A DNA stretch of 64,000 nt from JAAYHV01 sp964400515 (GTDB lineage: Bacteria > Bacillota > Clostridia > Peptostreptococcales > Anaerovoracaceae), in the NCBI GenBank assembly GCA_964400515.1, contig CAYNTJ010000010.1, forward strand, positions 42,533 through 106,532, written 5' to 3'. Positions within the stretch are counted from its first letter, which is position 1, and every line of letters starts with the position of its first letter. A model generated the notes under the pieces. The model ran no database searches and was not told the origin of the DNA. It was given only the letters and a program-made list of their open reading frames with translations. The position numbers were made by a program, and so were the translations under genes. This document shows, piece after piece, positions 33,889 through 43,276 of this stretch.

Positions 33889-35852
33889 AGAGAAGATTGA
33901 TATTACTTATGGTTACATTTGCCTTTATAATATTTACCGTAAAGTGCGTCGATATTATGATCAGATATAATATGGACTGGTTAGAATATATAAAATATTC
34001 CAGAGAAATCAGTTATCGGGAGAAATTCTATTTGAACAGCGAGAATCTTGTTTTGGGCACTTATGATGACAAAATTCCCTTAGCATTCACCGATTATGAA
34101 GGAAGATTTAAAGGTATGATGGTGGATTTTCTTTCCCAAATATCCATAGAGACCGAGGAGGAAATAGAGATAAAGCCCATGTCTCCGGAACTTATGGAAG
34201 ATGCCATTTTGACAGGTAAAATAGATATAGCTGCTGTTGAAAGGACTGCGGAAACAGAAAAGACTTTTGATTTTACCGAACCCCTTTATGTATTGCATGG
34301 AAAGGTTTTAGTTAAATACAATTCTCCCATCGACAAGCTTACCGAAGTAAAGGATATAAAGCTTGCGGTTTTAGAAGAAGATGATATCATTGATGCAACG
34401 GAAACATATTTTAGCGATAAGCAGAATGTAAGCATTATAAAAGTAAAGGATGTTTATGAGGGGATAGATCTGTTGCAAAAGGGTGCTGTAGAAGGATTGG
34501 CAGGAGATGAAACCCAAATATCATATATTCTGAATGAGGGAACAGGACAATCGGAATACAAGTTTCTTGAATATGCTTTGTACAGAAAGGAAGTTTGCCT
34601 AGCCACTAAAAAAGGAAATTCCAAGCTGCTAAACATATTGGAAAAAGCCATAGTCTCCATGAAACAAAAGAATTTAATAATGCAAACGCAAAGCAAGTGG
34701 TTTGGGTCTTTTACTCCTTCCGTTAAGGATATGAAGAGATATGATTATGTGTACGGTATAATTCTAATAGCTGTTGCCGTTATAGCATTTTTTGTCACAT
34801 GGAATTATATGACTGCTCAAAAGGTAAATGAAAAAACCAGGGAACTTTATGAAAGCAAGGAAGAGCTAAAAGTTATAATTGATACTCTGAGCCGGGGGAT
34901 ATTGGTAATAAATAGGGACAAAAGAATACTTGAGTGCAATAACGGATTGTTAAATATATTGGGGATTAAAAGGGAAGATTTGATAAACAGGAATTGTTTT
35001 GATATTGAAAAGTTAAAGCCCTTTATAGATCTGGAGGAAGAGAATAAATATATTTCTGTTAAAAACAAGTATTATAATATTTTAAACAAAGAATTCGAAA
35101 ATGATGATAAGATTTTAATTACCGTTGAAGATTACACTGATAAATATATCAATGAAAAAAGAGCCAGACAGGAAACTAAAATGATTGCGGTGGGGCAGCT
35201 TTCTGCGGGGCTGGCCCATGAAATAAGGAATCCGTTGGGACTTATAAAAAGCTATGGATATGTGATTAAGAGATATTGCGAAGATGAGATATCTAGGCAT
35301 GCCTTAAATGTGATGAACGATTCCGTGGATAGAATCAGCGGTCTTATAGATAATTTGCTCAGGTTCTCAAGACTTTCAAATGAACAAAACAGCTGGGTGG
35401 ATTTGGGCGCTTTGATTTCTTCGATTATTGATTTGGAAGAAAAAAATATAAAAGCTAAGAATATTGAGATAAAGTACAATTTTCCTAAAAGCATAAAGGT
35501 TAAAGCCAACGAAGATATATTTAAACTGTTGATTTTGAATCTTTTAAATAACAGTATTGATTCCTTTGAAAATGTGTTTAGGGACTTTAAACGAATAGAA
35601 ATAAAGATAGAAAAGATGGGAAGCCTTTTAATCATAGAAGTATCTGATAATGGATGCGGGATGGATGAAACGGAGCTGGAGAATATATTTAATCCGTTTT
35701 ATACTACAAAAGAAAGCGGAACCGGCTTAGGACTATATATTATTACCACAGAAATCGAAAAGCTTAACGGAAAGATTACGGCGAGCAGTAATATGGGTAT
35801 AGGTACCACCTTTCATATAGAACTACCCATAGAAGGAGGAATTGATGAATAA
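33885..35852 (+). CDS. sensor histidine kinase with extracytoplasmic substrate-binding domain (module 2)
   Basis: 655 residues, the paralog of the kinase at 28251 with the same layout. A helix near residues 5-23 is followed by a type-3 solute-binding domain (ENLVLGTYDDKIPLAFTDYE onward, ~46-270), a helix at ~288-308, a PAS domain (~320-430), then VGQLSAGLAHEIRNPLGLI with phosphoacceptor His445, NNSIDSF, SDNGCGMD and GTGLGLYI. The binding domains of the two paralogs differ much more than the kinase cores, so they probably sense different solutes. Its stop overlaps the sigma-54 regulator start. The signal should reach nhaC. Confidence 0.93.
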   Translation: MKRRLILLMVTFAFIIFTVKCVDIMIRYNMDWLEYIKYSREISYREKFYLNSENLVLGTYDDKIPLAFTDYEGRFKGMMVDFLSQISIETEEEIEIKPMSPELMEDAILTGKIDIAAVERTAETEKTFDFTEPLYVLHGKVLVKYNSPIDKLTEVKDIKLAVLEEDDIIDATETYFSDKQNVSIIKVKDVYEGIDLLQKGAVEGLAGDETQISYILNEGTGQSEYKFLEYALYRKEVCLATKKGNSKLLNILEKAIVSMKQKNLIMQTQSKWFGSFTPSVKDMKRYDYVYGIILIAVAVIAFFVTWNYMTAQKVNEKTRELYESKEELKVIIDTLSRGILVINRDKRILECNNGLLNILGIKREDLINRNCFDIEKLKPFIDLEEENKYISVKNKYYNILNKEFENDDKILITVEDYTDKYINEKRARQETKMIAVGQLSAGLAHEIRNPLGLIKSYGYVIKRYCEDEISRHALNVMNDSVDRISGLIDNLLRFSRLSNEQNSWVDLGALISSIIDLEEKNIKAKNIEIKYNFPKSIKVKANEDIFKLLILNLLNNSIDSFENVFRDFKRIEIKIEKMGSLLIIEVSDNGCGMDETELENIFNPFYTTKESGTGLGLYIITTEIEKLNGKITASSNMGIGTTFHIELPIEGGIDE

Positions 35853-37233
35853 TATACCAATATATAATATTCTGATTGTAGATGATGAAAAGGAATATCA
35901 GAATGTGGTTTCTTTCATTTTGAAGGACGCAGGATACAATGCCCTTACTGCTTCAAATGGTGAAGAAGCTTTAAAAATATTACTAAATAATGATGTGGAA
36001 TTAATCATTACTGATTTAAAAATGCCGGTTATGGATGGTATAGAATTCATAGAAAAAGCCAAGAAGATAAACAGTGACATTGATATTATTGTAATGACGG
36101 CATACGGGAGCATTGAAAGCGCCGTAGAAGCAATAAAAATAGGAGCTTTAGACTATTTTGTTAAAAGCAGAGATCTGGAGGAATTGGTGCTAAAGGTAAA
36201 CGGCTTGGCAAAAATCAACAGGTTTAAGAAAAGAAGCAATATAATGCTAAAAAACCAGGATAACGGAGCCTTTTATTTGGACTCAAAGAACGATAAATTC
36301 TTAAATCTTTTGGAAATGTGTAAGAGGACTGCGGATACGGGTATTAATATTTTATTGCTTGGAGAATCCGGAGTAGGTAAGGAAGTTATAGCAAACTACA
36401 TACATAGAATCAGTGTAAGAAGGGAAGAGCCTTTTATTCCCGTTAATTGCCAGGTGTTTCCTGAGGGTGTCATAGAATCCGAGCTTTTCGGCCATGAAAA
36501 GGGAGCGTTTACCGGAGCTGTGGAAAGAAGGATAGGGAGATTTGAAGAGGCTAATTTGGGGACTTTGTTTTTAGATGAGATATGTGATCTTCCCATCACT
36601 ACGCAGGGAAAGCTTCTTAGGGCATTGGAAACAAAAAGAATCGAAAGAGTCGGTGGGAACAAGCAAATAGGGCTGGATGTGAGATTTATATCGGCGACAA
36701 ATAAATCCCCGGATAAAACCATAAGGGAAGGTAATTTTAGAGAGGATTTACTCTATAGAATAAATACCCTAACATTAAATATTCCGCCACTTAGGGAAAG
36801 AAGAGAAGATATACCCGATTTAATAGAGTTTTTTATAGGAAGAACCGAAGCGGATCAGAAGAAAAAAATAGAGAAAATAGATGATTCCGTTATGGATTTT
36901 CTTATGACATATGATTACCCCGGGAATGTAAGGGAATTAAAAAACATTATTGAACGAATGATAGCCCTAAGTAAGGATGGACATGTGACGGTGGCAGAAT
37001 TGCTTATGCCCGTAAACATTAACATAAATGAAGATAATTTAAGGGTCGATAATAAGCTTAACTTAAGAGATGCCAGAGCAGAATTCGAGAAAAAATACAT
37101 TATTGAAGTTTTGGAAACTACAAACGGAAATGTTACTAAGTGTGCTTCATTGTTGGGAATAACACCTAGGCAGATGTGGAATAAAATAGGACTATACGAA
37201 ATCGATATCCCGAGTCTTAGGGACTGTGAATAA
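35845..37233 (+). CDS. sigma-54-dependent response regulator, NtrC family (module 2)
   Basis: 462 residues from the ATG at 35845, five bases after AAGGAGG; a TTG one codon earlier is too close. Receiver with VDDEKEYQN and ITDLKMPVMDG (Asp ~56), AAA+ domain with GESGVGKE, canonical GAFTGA, LFLDEICDLP and GNVRELKN, then a Fis-type helix-turn-helix (CASLLGITPRQMWNKI). It is closely related to the module 1 regulator. It should activate the nhaC sigma-54 promoter 100 bp past its own stop through the GAAATTAATTTC palindrome. Because that palindrome is identical to the module 1 sites, the two regulators may recognise each other's sites. Confidence 0.95.
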   Translation: MNNIPIYNILIVDDEKEYQNVVSFILKDAGYNALTASNGEEALKILLNNDVELIITDLKMPVMDGIEFIEKAKKINSDIDIIVMTAYGSIESAVEAIKIGALDYFVKSRDLEELVLKVNGLAKINRFKKRSNIMLKNQDNGAFYLDSKNDKFLNLLEMCKRTADTGINILLLGESGVGKEVIANYIHRISVRREEPFIPVNCQVFPEGVIESELFGHEKGAFTGAVERRIGRFEEANLGTLFLDEICDLPITTQGKLLRALETKRIERVGGNKQIGLDVRFISATNKSPDKTIREGNFREDLLYRINTLTLNIPPLRERREDIPDLIEFFIGRTEADQKKKIEKIDDSVMDFLMTYDYPGNVRELKNIIERMIALSKDGHVTVAELLMPVNININEDNLRVDNKLNLRDARAEFEKKYIIEVLETTNGNVTKCASLLGITPRQMWNKIGLYEIDIPSLRDCE

Positions 37234-37271
37234 ATTTTCATACCTAAAAATGAATTGCTGAAATTAATTTC
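37227..37271 (+). promoter_or_regulatory. activator sites upstream of nhaC
   Basis: A perfect GAAATTAATTTC at 37260-37271, identical to the two cores upstream of the symporter gene. A degenerate site TGAATAAATTTTCA lies at 37227-37240, centre 32 bp away (about three turns), overlapping the regulator's stop codon. No separate terminator was recognised here. Confidence 0.65.
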
Positions 37272-37332
37272 TCATTAATTACATATTAAATATAATAGGC
37301 TTGAAGTTTCAACGAAAATAAAGGCTTAAAAA

Positions 37333-37349
37333 TTGGCATGAAAATTGCT
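37333..37349 (+). promoter_or_regulatory. sigma-54 promoter of nhaC
   Basis: TTGGCATGAAAATTGCT: -24 GG at 37335-37336 and -12 GC at 37347-37348 with ten bases between, a near-consensus match. The gene starts 47 bp downstream. Confidence 0.88.
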
Positions 37350-37396
37350 CATAAATAATAATAGGAATAATTCACTATTATTATAAGGAGGAAAAG

Positions 37397-38854
37397 ATGA
37401 GTAAAGAAAGAACACCAAGACTTCCTAAAGTTTGGGAAGCATTCATCCCGATTGTATTTATGATGGTAATTATAATCGTAAGTACAGTAAAGTGGGGAAT
37501 AGAACCCCATATGCCGATAGTTGCTTCAAGCATCGTGGCTGCTTTGGTGGCTATGAAATGTGGCTATTCTTGGCAAGCTGTTTTGGCCGGAGGCTTAGAT
37601 AGCATTAAAAGAACCGTTGAAGCATTGCTTATCATTATGTGCGTAGGTATGCTTATAGGTTCATGGGTTTGGTCAGGGACTATGCCTGCTATGGTATATT
37701 ACGGGTTGGAACTGATATCACCGGGAGCATTTCTTGTTGTAGGATGTATATTAACATTTATAGTTGGAATGGCTACAGGTTCTTCATGGACAGCATCCGG
37801 TACAGTAGGGGTTGCCCTTATGGGTATAGCAATGGGTCTTGGCATTAATCCTGCTCTTGCGGCAGGTATGGTAATATCCGGAGCATATACGGGAGACAAA
37901 TTATCTCCACTGTCAGACAGTACTAATGTAGCTGCAGCAGGAGCTGAGACACCTTTATACGATCATGTAAGAGCAATGATGACCACCACTATACCATCAT
38001 TTAGTATTGCATTAATCCTTTATGCAATAGTTGGCGCTATGGTTGTGGATGAAGCAGGATATGATGCTACATTGGCAACGGATATCCAAAATGCCATAGC
38101 TGATAATTTCTATATATCACCATGGATAATGCTACCTGTATTGGTGGTTGTTTACGGAGCCATTAAGAGAATACCTGCTATACCTTCACTGTTACTGGCA
38201 GCAGCCGTAGGATGCGTTGTTGCTATGATAGCTCAAGGGGCAAGCTTTCCTGATGTTTTCGGAGGACTTCAATATGGATTCAGCATTGAAACAGGAAACG
38301 GCGTAGCAGATAAGCTTCTTAACAGAGGCGGTGTTGACTCAATGATGTGGACCATATCACTAATAATGTTCGCATTGTTCTTTGGAGGAATTTTAGAGAA
38401 ATGCGGATTCGTGGAAGTATTATTAGGTGGGGTTGTTAAAAAAGTTAAGACAGTCGGAGGTCTTGTATTTGCAACAATAGTTACCGGAATAATTTGCGAT
38501 GTAGTATTAACTGACCAGTATTTGGCAATATTGGTACCGGGAAGAATGTATGCCAGCGCTTTTGATGAAAAGGGTTTGAGCAGAAGCTTCTTATCAAGAA
38601 CCACTGAAGACGGTGCAACATTGTGGTCACCAATGATACCATGGAATGGTTGCGGTGCTTATCAGGCAGCCACTTTAGGAGTTTCGAACTGGGCATTTAT
38701 GCCGTATGCATTTATGAACCTGGTAAATCCTGTATTGGCAATTGTTATTTCTTATCTGGGAATAGGAGTTAAATACAAGGAGTATGACGGTAAGACAAGA
38801 GCAGAGATAAAAGAACTTAAGGAAAAAAGGAAAGCTGAAAAGAAAGATGCGTAA
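37397..38854 (+). CDS. nhaC: Na+/H+ antiporter, NhaC family
   Basis: 485 residues, about eleven to twelve membrane helices. GMATGSSWTASGTVGVALMGIAMGLGINPALAAG and SGAYTGDKLSPLSDSTNVAAA are conserved NhaC blocks (split here for reading). The family exchanges Na+ for H+, and some members exchange organic acids or amino acids. Control by a sigma-54 regulator tied to a solute-binding kinase suggests this one moves a metabolite rather than serving only pH homeostasis, which is inference. AAGGAGG lies six bases before the ATG. A Lys-rich cytosolic tail overlaps the start of the next small gene by eight bases. Confidence 0.92.
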   Translation: MSKERTPRLPKVWEAFIPIVFMMVIIIVSTVKWGIEPHMPIVASSIVAALVAMKCGYSWQAVLAGGLDSIKRTVEALLIIMCVGMLIGSWVWSGTMPAMVYYGLELISPGAFLVVGCILTFIVGMATGSSWTASGTVGVALMGIAMGLGINPALAAGMVISGAYTGDKLSPLSDSTNVAAAGAETPLYDHVRAMMTTTIPSFSIALILYAIVGAMVVDEAGYDATLATDIQNAIADNFYISPWIMLPVLVVVYGAIKRIPAIPSLLLAAAVGCVVAMIAQGASFPDVFGGLQYGFSIETGNGVADKLLNRGGVDSMMWTISLIMFALFFGGILEKCGFVEVLLGGVVKKVKTVGGLVFATIVTGIICDVVLTDQYLAILVPGRMYASAFDEKGLSRSFLSRTTEDGATLWSPMIPWNGCGAYQAATLGVSNWAFMPYAFMNLVNPVLAIVISYLGIGVKYKEYDGKTRAEIKELKEKRKAEKKDA

Positions 38855-39266
38855 ATACAAAGCTTATGATGAAAAAGCCATGAGAACATCAACGAGAATA
38901 GCAGCCTTAATCGGTGGTGTTGCTTTAATAATACTTGGAATTATAACCACTGCAAAATATTCCATTCCCGTTGGCATAATTATAATTCTGGCTACCATAA
39001 TGAAAAAGGAAACCTATGTGACCATATATGGGATTGAGATTGTTTATGATGTGCTTTTTTTCAAACATAAGGATTGTTGGAGCTTTGAGGATATAACGGA
39101 TATACATAGAGAAACGGTTCCTGATAACAGGTATTATGTGTTGCATTTTATGAAGGATGTTATGTCCAGAAGACTTGTATTTACTAAAGAAGATGCTTTG
39201 GAAATCATTGATATGGCTCTAGAAATGAACGATAAAATTCATTTCGATGAGGTTGATAACAAGTAG
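38847..39266 (+). CDS. small membrane protein of unknown function
   Basis: 139 residues. Two hydrophobic segments (IAALIGGVALIILGIITTA and VGIIIILATI, ~18-52) are followed by a soluble C-terminal domain of about 85 residues that looks beta-rich (YVTIYGIEIVYDVLFF, YYVLHFMKD), perhaps PH-like. I do not recognise the family. The ATG lies inside the last codons of nhaC (ATGCGTAA), so it is translationally coupled and probably acts with that transporter. An alternative start at 38881 exists but also lacks a good ribosome site. A strong terminator follows. Confidence 0.65.
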   Translation: MRKYKAYDEKAMRTSTRIAALIGGVALIILGIITTAKYSIPVGIIIILATIMKKETYVTIYGIEIVYDVLFFKHKDCWSFEDITDIHRETVPDNRYYVLHFMKDVMSRRLVFTKEDALEIIDMALEMNDKIHFDEVDNK

Positions 39267-39276
39267 TCTTTTGTTT

Positions 39277-39312
39277 ACACCTTGTAATAGTTATATTGCA
39301 AGGTGTTTTTTT
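39277..39312 (+). terminator. intrinsic terminator of the nhaC operon
   Basis: ACACCTTG (39277-39284) pairs with CAAGGTGT (39299-39306), followed by seven T residues to 39312. Confidence 0.85.
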
Positions 39313-39322
39313 GTATGATTTG

Positions 39323-39331
39323 TGATACTAT
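39323..39331 (+). promoter_or_regulatory. extended -10 promoter element of the aminotransferase operon
   Basis: TGATACTAT (39323-39331) is an extended -10, 21 bases before the start at 39353. No good -35 was found. Confidence 0.4.
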
Positions 39332-39352
39332 AAAAAGGTAGGAGGTATTATA

Positions 39353-40726
39353 ATGGGAAAGGTATTTGATGAATATTTAAAAAAAGAAATTGAAAGGTAC
39401 GTTGATAATAGACCGAATTCAAAGAAATGTTATGAAAGAGCTTGTAAGGTTTTACCGGGAGGGGATACCAGAACAGCTACTTATTTCTACCCGTTTCCAC
39501 ATTTTATAGCCTATGGATACGGTGCATATATGACGGATGTGGATGGAAACCGACTGTTGGATTTTCAAAATAACTATACATCTTTGATTCATGGACATGG
39601 GGATAAGGATGTAGTGGAAGCAGTGAGAAGACAGGTTGAAATGGGCACGGCATTTACCGCACCCTTTGAAATGCAAACTAAGCTTTCGGAAATTCTTGTG
39701 AATAGATTTCCGGGGATAGATTTAATTAGATTTACTAATTCAGGGACGGAGGCAAACATGCATGCCCTAAGAATAGCAAGGGCATATACCGGTAAAGCTA
39801 AGATTATTAAAACTGAAGGAGGCTATCACGGTACAACAGATGTTTTTGAGGCAAGTGTGGATCCAAATATAAAAAAAGCCGGAAGCTTGGATAATATAAA
39901 GGTTATACCGGAAAGCAGAGGGGTTTCATCAAAAGCATTGGAAGATGTTATTGTTGTACCTTTTAATGATATTGAGAGAACAAAAGCCGCAATCGAAAAG
40001 AATCATGAGGATGTGGCCTGCCTGATTATAGAGCCTATAATGGGTTCTGCGGGACAGATTACTCCGGATATTGAATACCTCAGGTTCTTAAGGGATATAA
40101 CAAGGGAATACGGAATCCTCCTTATATTCGATGAAGTTGTAATGGCAAGGCTTACTACGGGAGGGGCACAAAAGTTTTACGGAATCACACCGGATCTTAC
40201 CACACTGGGGAAGATTATAGGTGGCGGCACGCCTATCGGGGCCTTTGGCGGAAAAGAAGAAATAATGAAGCTTTATGATCCTAGGGAAAAAAAGATGTAT
40301 CATTCGGGGACATTTAACGGAAATGCTCTGGGTATGGCCGCAGGAGTAGCCGCCATGGAAAAATATGACGAAAATGCGGTTAAGAAGGTGAATGAACTGG
40401 GCAATGAATTCAAACAGGGATTACTTAAAGTATATGAAAGATTAGGCCTTAATATTAGGGTATCGGGAGAAGGCTCCATATATAACATAATATTTAAAGA
40501 TGAGGATGTAAAAAACTACAGAGATGTGGCATCTTCCCATGAAGAACTGAATAAACTGTTGTTTATCTCCCTTTTAAACAAAGGAGTATTTGATGCGGAA
40601 AGAGGAATGTTTTGCATGTCTACTGCCATGGAAAGAAGTGATATTCACTTTGGCTTAAATGCCGTAGAAGAAGCATTAAAAGATATGAGGGGAGTTATTA
40701 GTGCTGAAGCTCCTGAATTAATCTAA
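39353..40726 (+). CDS. class III aminotransferase, glutamate-1-semialdehyde-aminomutase-like
   Basis: 457 residues, PLP fold type I. VLPGGDTRTATYF, RFTNSGTEANMHALRIARAYTG, KTEGGYHGTTD, LIFDEVVMAR (Asp to the PLP nitrogen) and TTLGKIIGGGTPIGAFGG (PLP Lys) match the glutamate-1-semialdehyde aminomutase branch. No hem genes are nearby, and the operon continues with an asparaginase and an FMN glutamate-synthase-like protein. An amino-acid aminotransferase or aminomutase role in fermentation is therefore more likely than tetrapyrrole synthesis. GTAGGAGG lies close to the ATG. The asparaginase start is 12 bases after the stop. Confidence 0.88.
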   Translation: MGKVFDEYLKKEIERYVDNRPNSKKCYERACKVLPGGDTRTATYFYPFPHFIAYGYGAYMTDVDGNRLLDFQNNYTSLIHGHGDKDVVEAVRRQVEMGTAFTAPFEMQTKLSEILVNRFPGIDLIRFTNSGTEANMHALRIARAYTGKAKIIKTEGGYHGTTDVFEASVDPNIKKAGSLDNIKVIPESRGVSSKALEDVIVVPFNDIERTKAAIEKNHEDVACLIIEPIMGSAGQITPDIEYLRFLRDITREYGILLIFDEVVMARLTTGGAQKFYGITPDLTTLGKIIGGGTPIGAFGGKEEIMKLYDPREKKMYHSGTFNGNALGMAAGVAAMEKYDENAVKKVNELGNEFKQGLLKVYERLGLNIRVSGEGSIYNIIFKDEDVKNYRDVASSHEELNKLLFISLLNKGVFDAERGMFCMSTAMERSDIHFGLNAVEEALKDMRGVISAEAPELI

Positions 40727-40738
40727 TTGGAGGAAAAG

Positions 40739-41731
40739 ATGAAGAAAGTCCTATTGCTTACCACCGGGGGCACCATATCCGCAAAGGATAACGGAGAGGG
40801 CGCAAAGCCTGAAATGGATTCGAATATGCTTTTAAGCTATGCTAAAGATATTTACAACTATTTTATGGTTGACACAAAGGATATCCTTAGCTTGGACAGC
40901 TCAAATATACAGGCGGAGGAATGGAGAATAATTGCCAAAGCCGTCTTTGATAACTTAAAGGCGTATGATGGTATAGTTATTACCCATGGGACGGATACCA
41001 TGGCATATACAGCTTCCATGCTAAGCTATATGCTGATGAATTTAAAAAAACCGGTGGTTTTAACGGGATCACAGATGCCCATCGATCATTTATTAACCGA
41101 TGCCAAAAACAATCTTTATACTGCGTTTTCTGCCATAGAGGCAAATATTTTTGGAGTTTCTATAGCATTTAACAATAAGGTTATAAAGGGATGCAGAGCG
41201 GTTAAGGTTAGAACCTTAGGGTTTGAAGCTTTTGAAAGTGTCAACGCCGAGTATCTGGGGATGGTAACCGCAAACGGACTTAAATTAAACGGTAATAACC
41301 CTATAAAAAAATACGGTAAAACAAAACTGATGGATAATATTTCAAATAAAGTTTTTTTGTTAAAGTTGGTTCCCGGAACGGAACCCGAGGTATTATATAT
41401 GCTTAAAGAGCTTGGTTACAAAGGTGTCGTAATAGAGACCTTTGGTTTAGGGGGAATGCATTACAGCAGAAGGAATTTACTGGAAGGTGTGGCAAAACTC
41501 ATAAGCGAAGGAATCCCCGTGGTCACATGCAGTCAATGCCTATATGAGACCAGTGATTTTTCACAATACGAGGTGGGACGTAAACTACTTAATTGTGGGG
41601 TTATTCCTGCTATGGACATGACAACGGAAGCGGCAGTTACAAAATTAATGTGGGCCTTGGGGCAGACATCTGAAATGGAAAAAATCAGGAAAATATTCAA
41701 TATAAATTATGTAGGAGAAATAGATATTTAG
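40739..41731 (+). CDS. L-asparaginase family protein
   Basis: 330 residues from the ATG at 40739, five bases after GGAGG. LLLTTGGTISAKD holds the first catalytic Thr, and IVITHGTDTMAYTA the second Thr-Asp pair and Lys region. There is no signal peptide, so it is cytosolic. It hydrolyses asparagine, and perhaps related amides, to aspartate and ammonia. Between an aminotransferase and a glutamate-synthase-like protein it suggests a pathway handling nitrogen from Asn/Asp. Other members of the fold, such as Glu-tRNA(Gln) amidotransferase GatD, have an extra N-terminal domain absent here. Confidence 0.92.
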   Translation: MKKVLLLTTGGTISAKDNGEGAKPEMDSNMLLSYAKDIYNYFMVDTKDILSLDSSNIQAEEWRIIAKAVFDNLKAYDGIVITHGTDTMAYTASMLSYMLMNLKKPVVLTGSQMPIDHLLTDAKNNLYTAFSAIEANIFGVSIAFNNKVIKGCRAVKVRTLGFEAFESVNAEYLGMVTANGLKLNGNNPIKKYGKTKLMDNISNKVFLLKLVPGTEPEVLYMLKELGYKGVVIETFGLGGMHYSRRNLLEGVAKLISEGIPVVTCSQCLYETSDFSQYEVGRKLLNCGVIPAMDMTTEAAVTKLMWALGQTSEMEKIRKIFNINYVGEIDI

Positions 41732-41741
41732 GAGGAAAGTC

Positions 41742-43229
41742 ATGTCTTATTCGCCAAAGTTAACATCTTCATTTAATAATTCCAGGAATAAAAGCTCTTT
41801 GATATCTCCCCAGTCGGGCATGTGTTCCCTTTGCGATGATGGGTGTGATGGCAGTTGTGAAATAGGAATAGCTGCAATAATAGGGGCAAGGGCGGTTTAT
41901 CCCACAACCACAGGCGCAAATCAAGTGGCATCGGAAAAGGAATATCCCATTGATTATTCCCACTTTAATATTAACGGCAGGGTTTTTGGTGCTATGGGAT
42001 TAGATAATCCCACAGCGGAAAATGCCACTGTTTTTAATGTTAATTTGGAAGGGGAATACGGTTACGATAATAAAGTCAGAACTAAATTACCGTTATTTTT
42101 GCCGGCGCTTATAAAGCTCAATTGGAAGGACTATTTTGCGGGAGCGGCCATGATGGGGATTCCTTGTGTAATAGGAGAAAGCGCTATTGATAAGGATCCG
42201 AATCTTTTGATGAAAAATGGAAGGGTCGTGGGGTTTGAATTCTTAAAACAAATAAAAGCGGTTTATGATAAATATTATAGAGGATACGGACAGCTTATAT
42301 TGCAGTGCAATTATGAAGATGACATGTTTGGGGTGCCCGAGTATGCGATTAAAGAAGCGGGAATAGAGGGTATTGAATTCAAGTTTGGACAATCGGCCAA
42401 GGGAATACAACCGGTCATAAGGCTAAAGGACCATGATGAAGCTTTGAAGGAATATGATAAGGGTTATTTGGTATACCCTAATCCTAGGGATGAAGCGGTT
42501 ATAAAAGCATTTAAAGAGGGGACATGCCCCAACTTCTACAAATACGGAAGACTTCCCATGTGGAGCGAGGAATATTTAAAAAACCGAATAAATGAGCTTA
42601 AAGAGCTGGGGGTTAAAAACATATATTTTAAAATGGCGGGCTACGATAAAATAGATATTAAAAGAGTAATAGAAATTGCTAGCAATTTATGTATAGATAT
42701 GATAACATTTGATGGTGCCGGAGGCGGAAGCGGTTATAGCCCATGTAAAATGATGAATGAATGGTCATACCCCACAGTGATGCTGGAAAAAATAGTCTGT
42801 GATACCATTAAAAAACTTCCAAAGGGGTCATATAAACCGGCAATAACCATTACAGGGGGCTTTGCATCGGAAGATCAAGTATATAAGGCCTTGGCCATAG
42901 GGGATGGTAAAGTCACCCATATAGGACTTTGCAGAGCTGCTATGGCGGCGGCAATGGTGGGCAAAAGAAGAGGCGAAAAAATAGCAAATGGCGAATGCAC
43001 GGTGGATATATTTGAAGATTTACCGGATTTAAGGGCCATTTATGGCAAAGGGGCGGATGAATTTCCGCCGGGAGCTATTGGTGTATTTTCATATTTAAAT
43101 AAAATAGGTTTTGGGCTTAAGCATTTTGCTGCCCTTAACAGGAAATTTGATTTACAGCATATAAATATAAATGATGTGATACCTTTAACGGGTTCGGCAG
43201 AAAAAATTTTGTTTGACGGAGAAGATTAA
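41742..43229 (+). CDS. FMN-binding glutamate-synthase-like protein
   Basis: 495 residues. The body is the FMN/[3Fe-4S] synthase domain of glutamate synthase without the amidotransferase part: TITGGFASEDQVYKALAIG and FDGAGGGSGYSP are flavin-barrel segments. An N-terminal Cys cluster, GMCSLCDDGCDGSCEIG (residues ~27-43), resembles a small Fe-S or metal site. Stand-alone proteins of this family occur in archaea and anaerobes; some are proposed glutamate synthases and others have unknown substrates. It is the last gene of the operon with the aminotransferase and asparaginase, ten bases after the latter. A glutamate-forming or amino-acid-oxidoreductase role is plausible. Confidence 0.87.
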   Translation: MSYSPKLTSSFNNSRNKSSLISPQSGMCSLCDDGCDGSCEIGIAAIIGARAVYPTTTGANQVASEKEYPIDYSHFNINGRVFGAMGLDNPTAENATVFNVNLEGEYGYDNKVRTKLPLFLPALIKLNWKDYFAGAAMMGIPCVIGESAIDKDPNLLMKNGRVVGFEFLKQIKAVYDKYYRGYGQLILQCNYEDDMFGVPEYAIKEAGIEGIEFKFGQSAKGIQPVIRLKDHDEALKEYDKGYLVYPNPRDEAVIKAFKEGTCPNFYKYGRLPMWSEEYLKNRINELKELGVKNIYFKMAGYDKIDIKRVIEIASNLCIDMITFDGAGGGSGYSPCKMMNEWSYPTVMLEKIVCDTIKKLPKGSYKPAITITGGFASEDQVYKALAIGDGKVTHIGLCRAAMAAAMVGKRRGEKIANGECTVDIFEDLPDLRAIYGKGADEFPPGAIGVFSYLNKIGFGLKHFAALNRKFDLQHININDVIPLTGSAEKILFDGED

Positions 43230-43276
43230 GGGTATAAACATATGGTAAATCATAAACTTTGACGGAGGAGTATATT

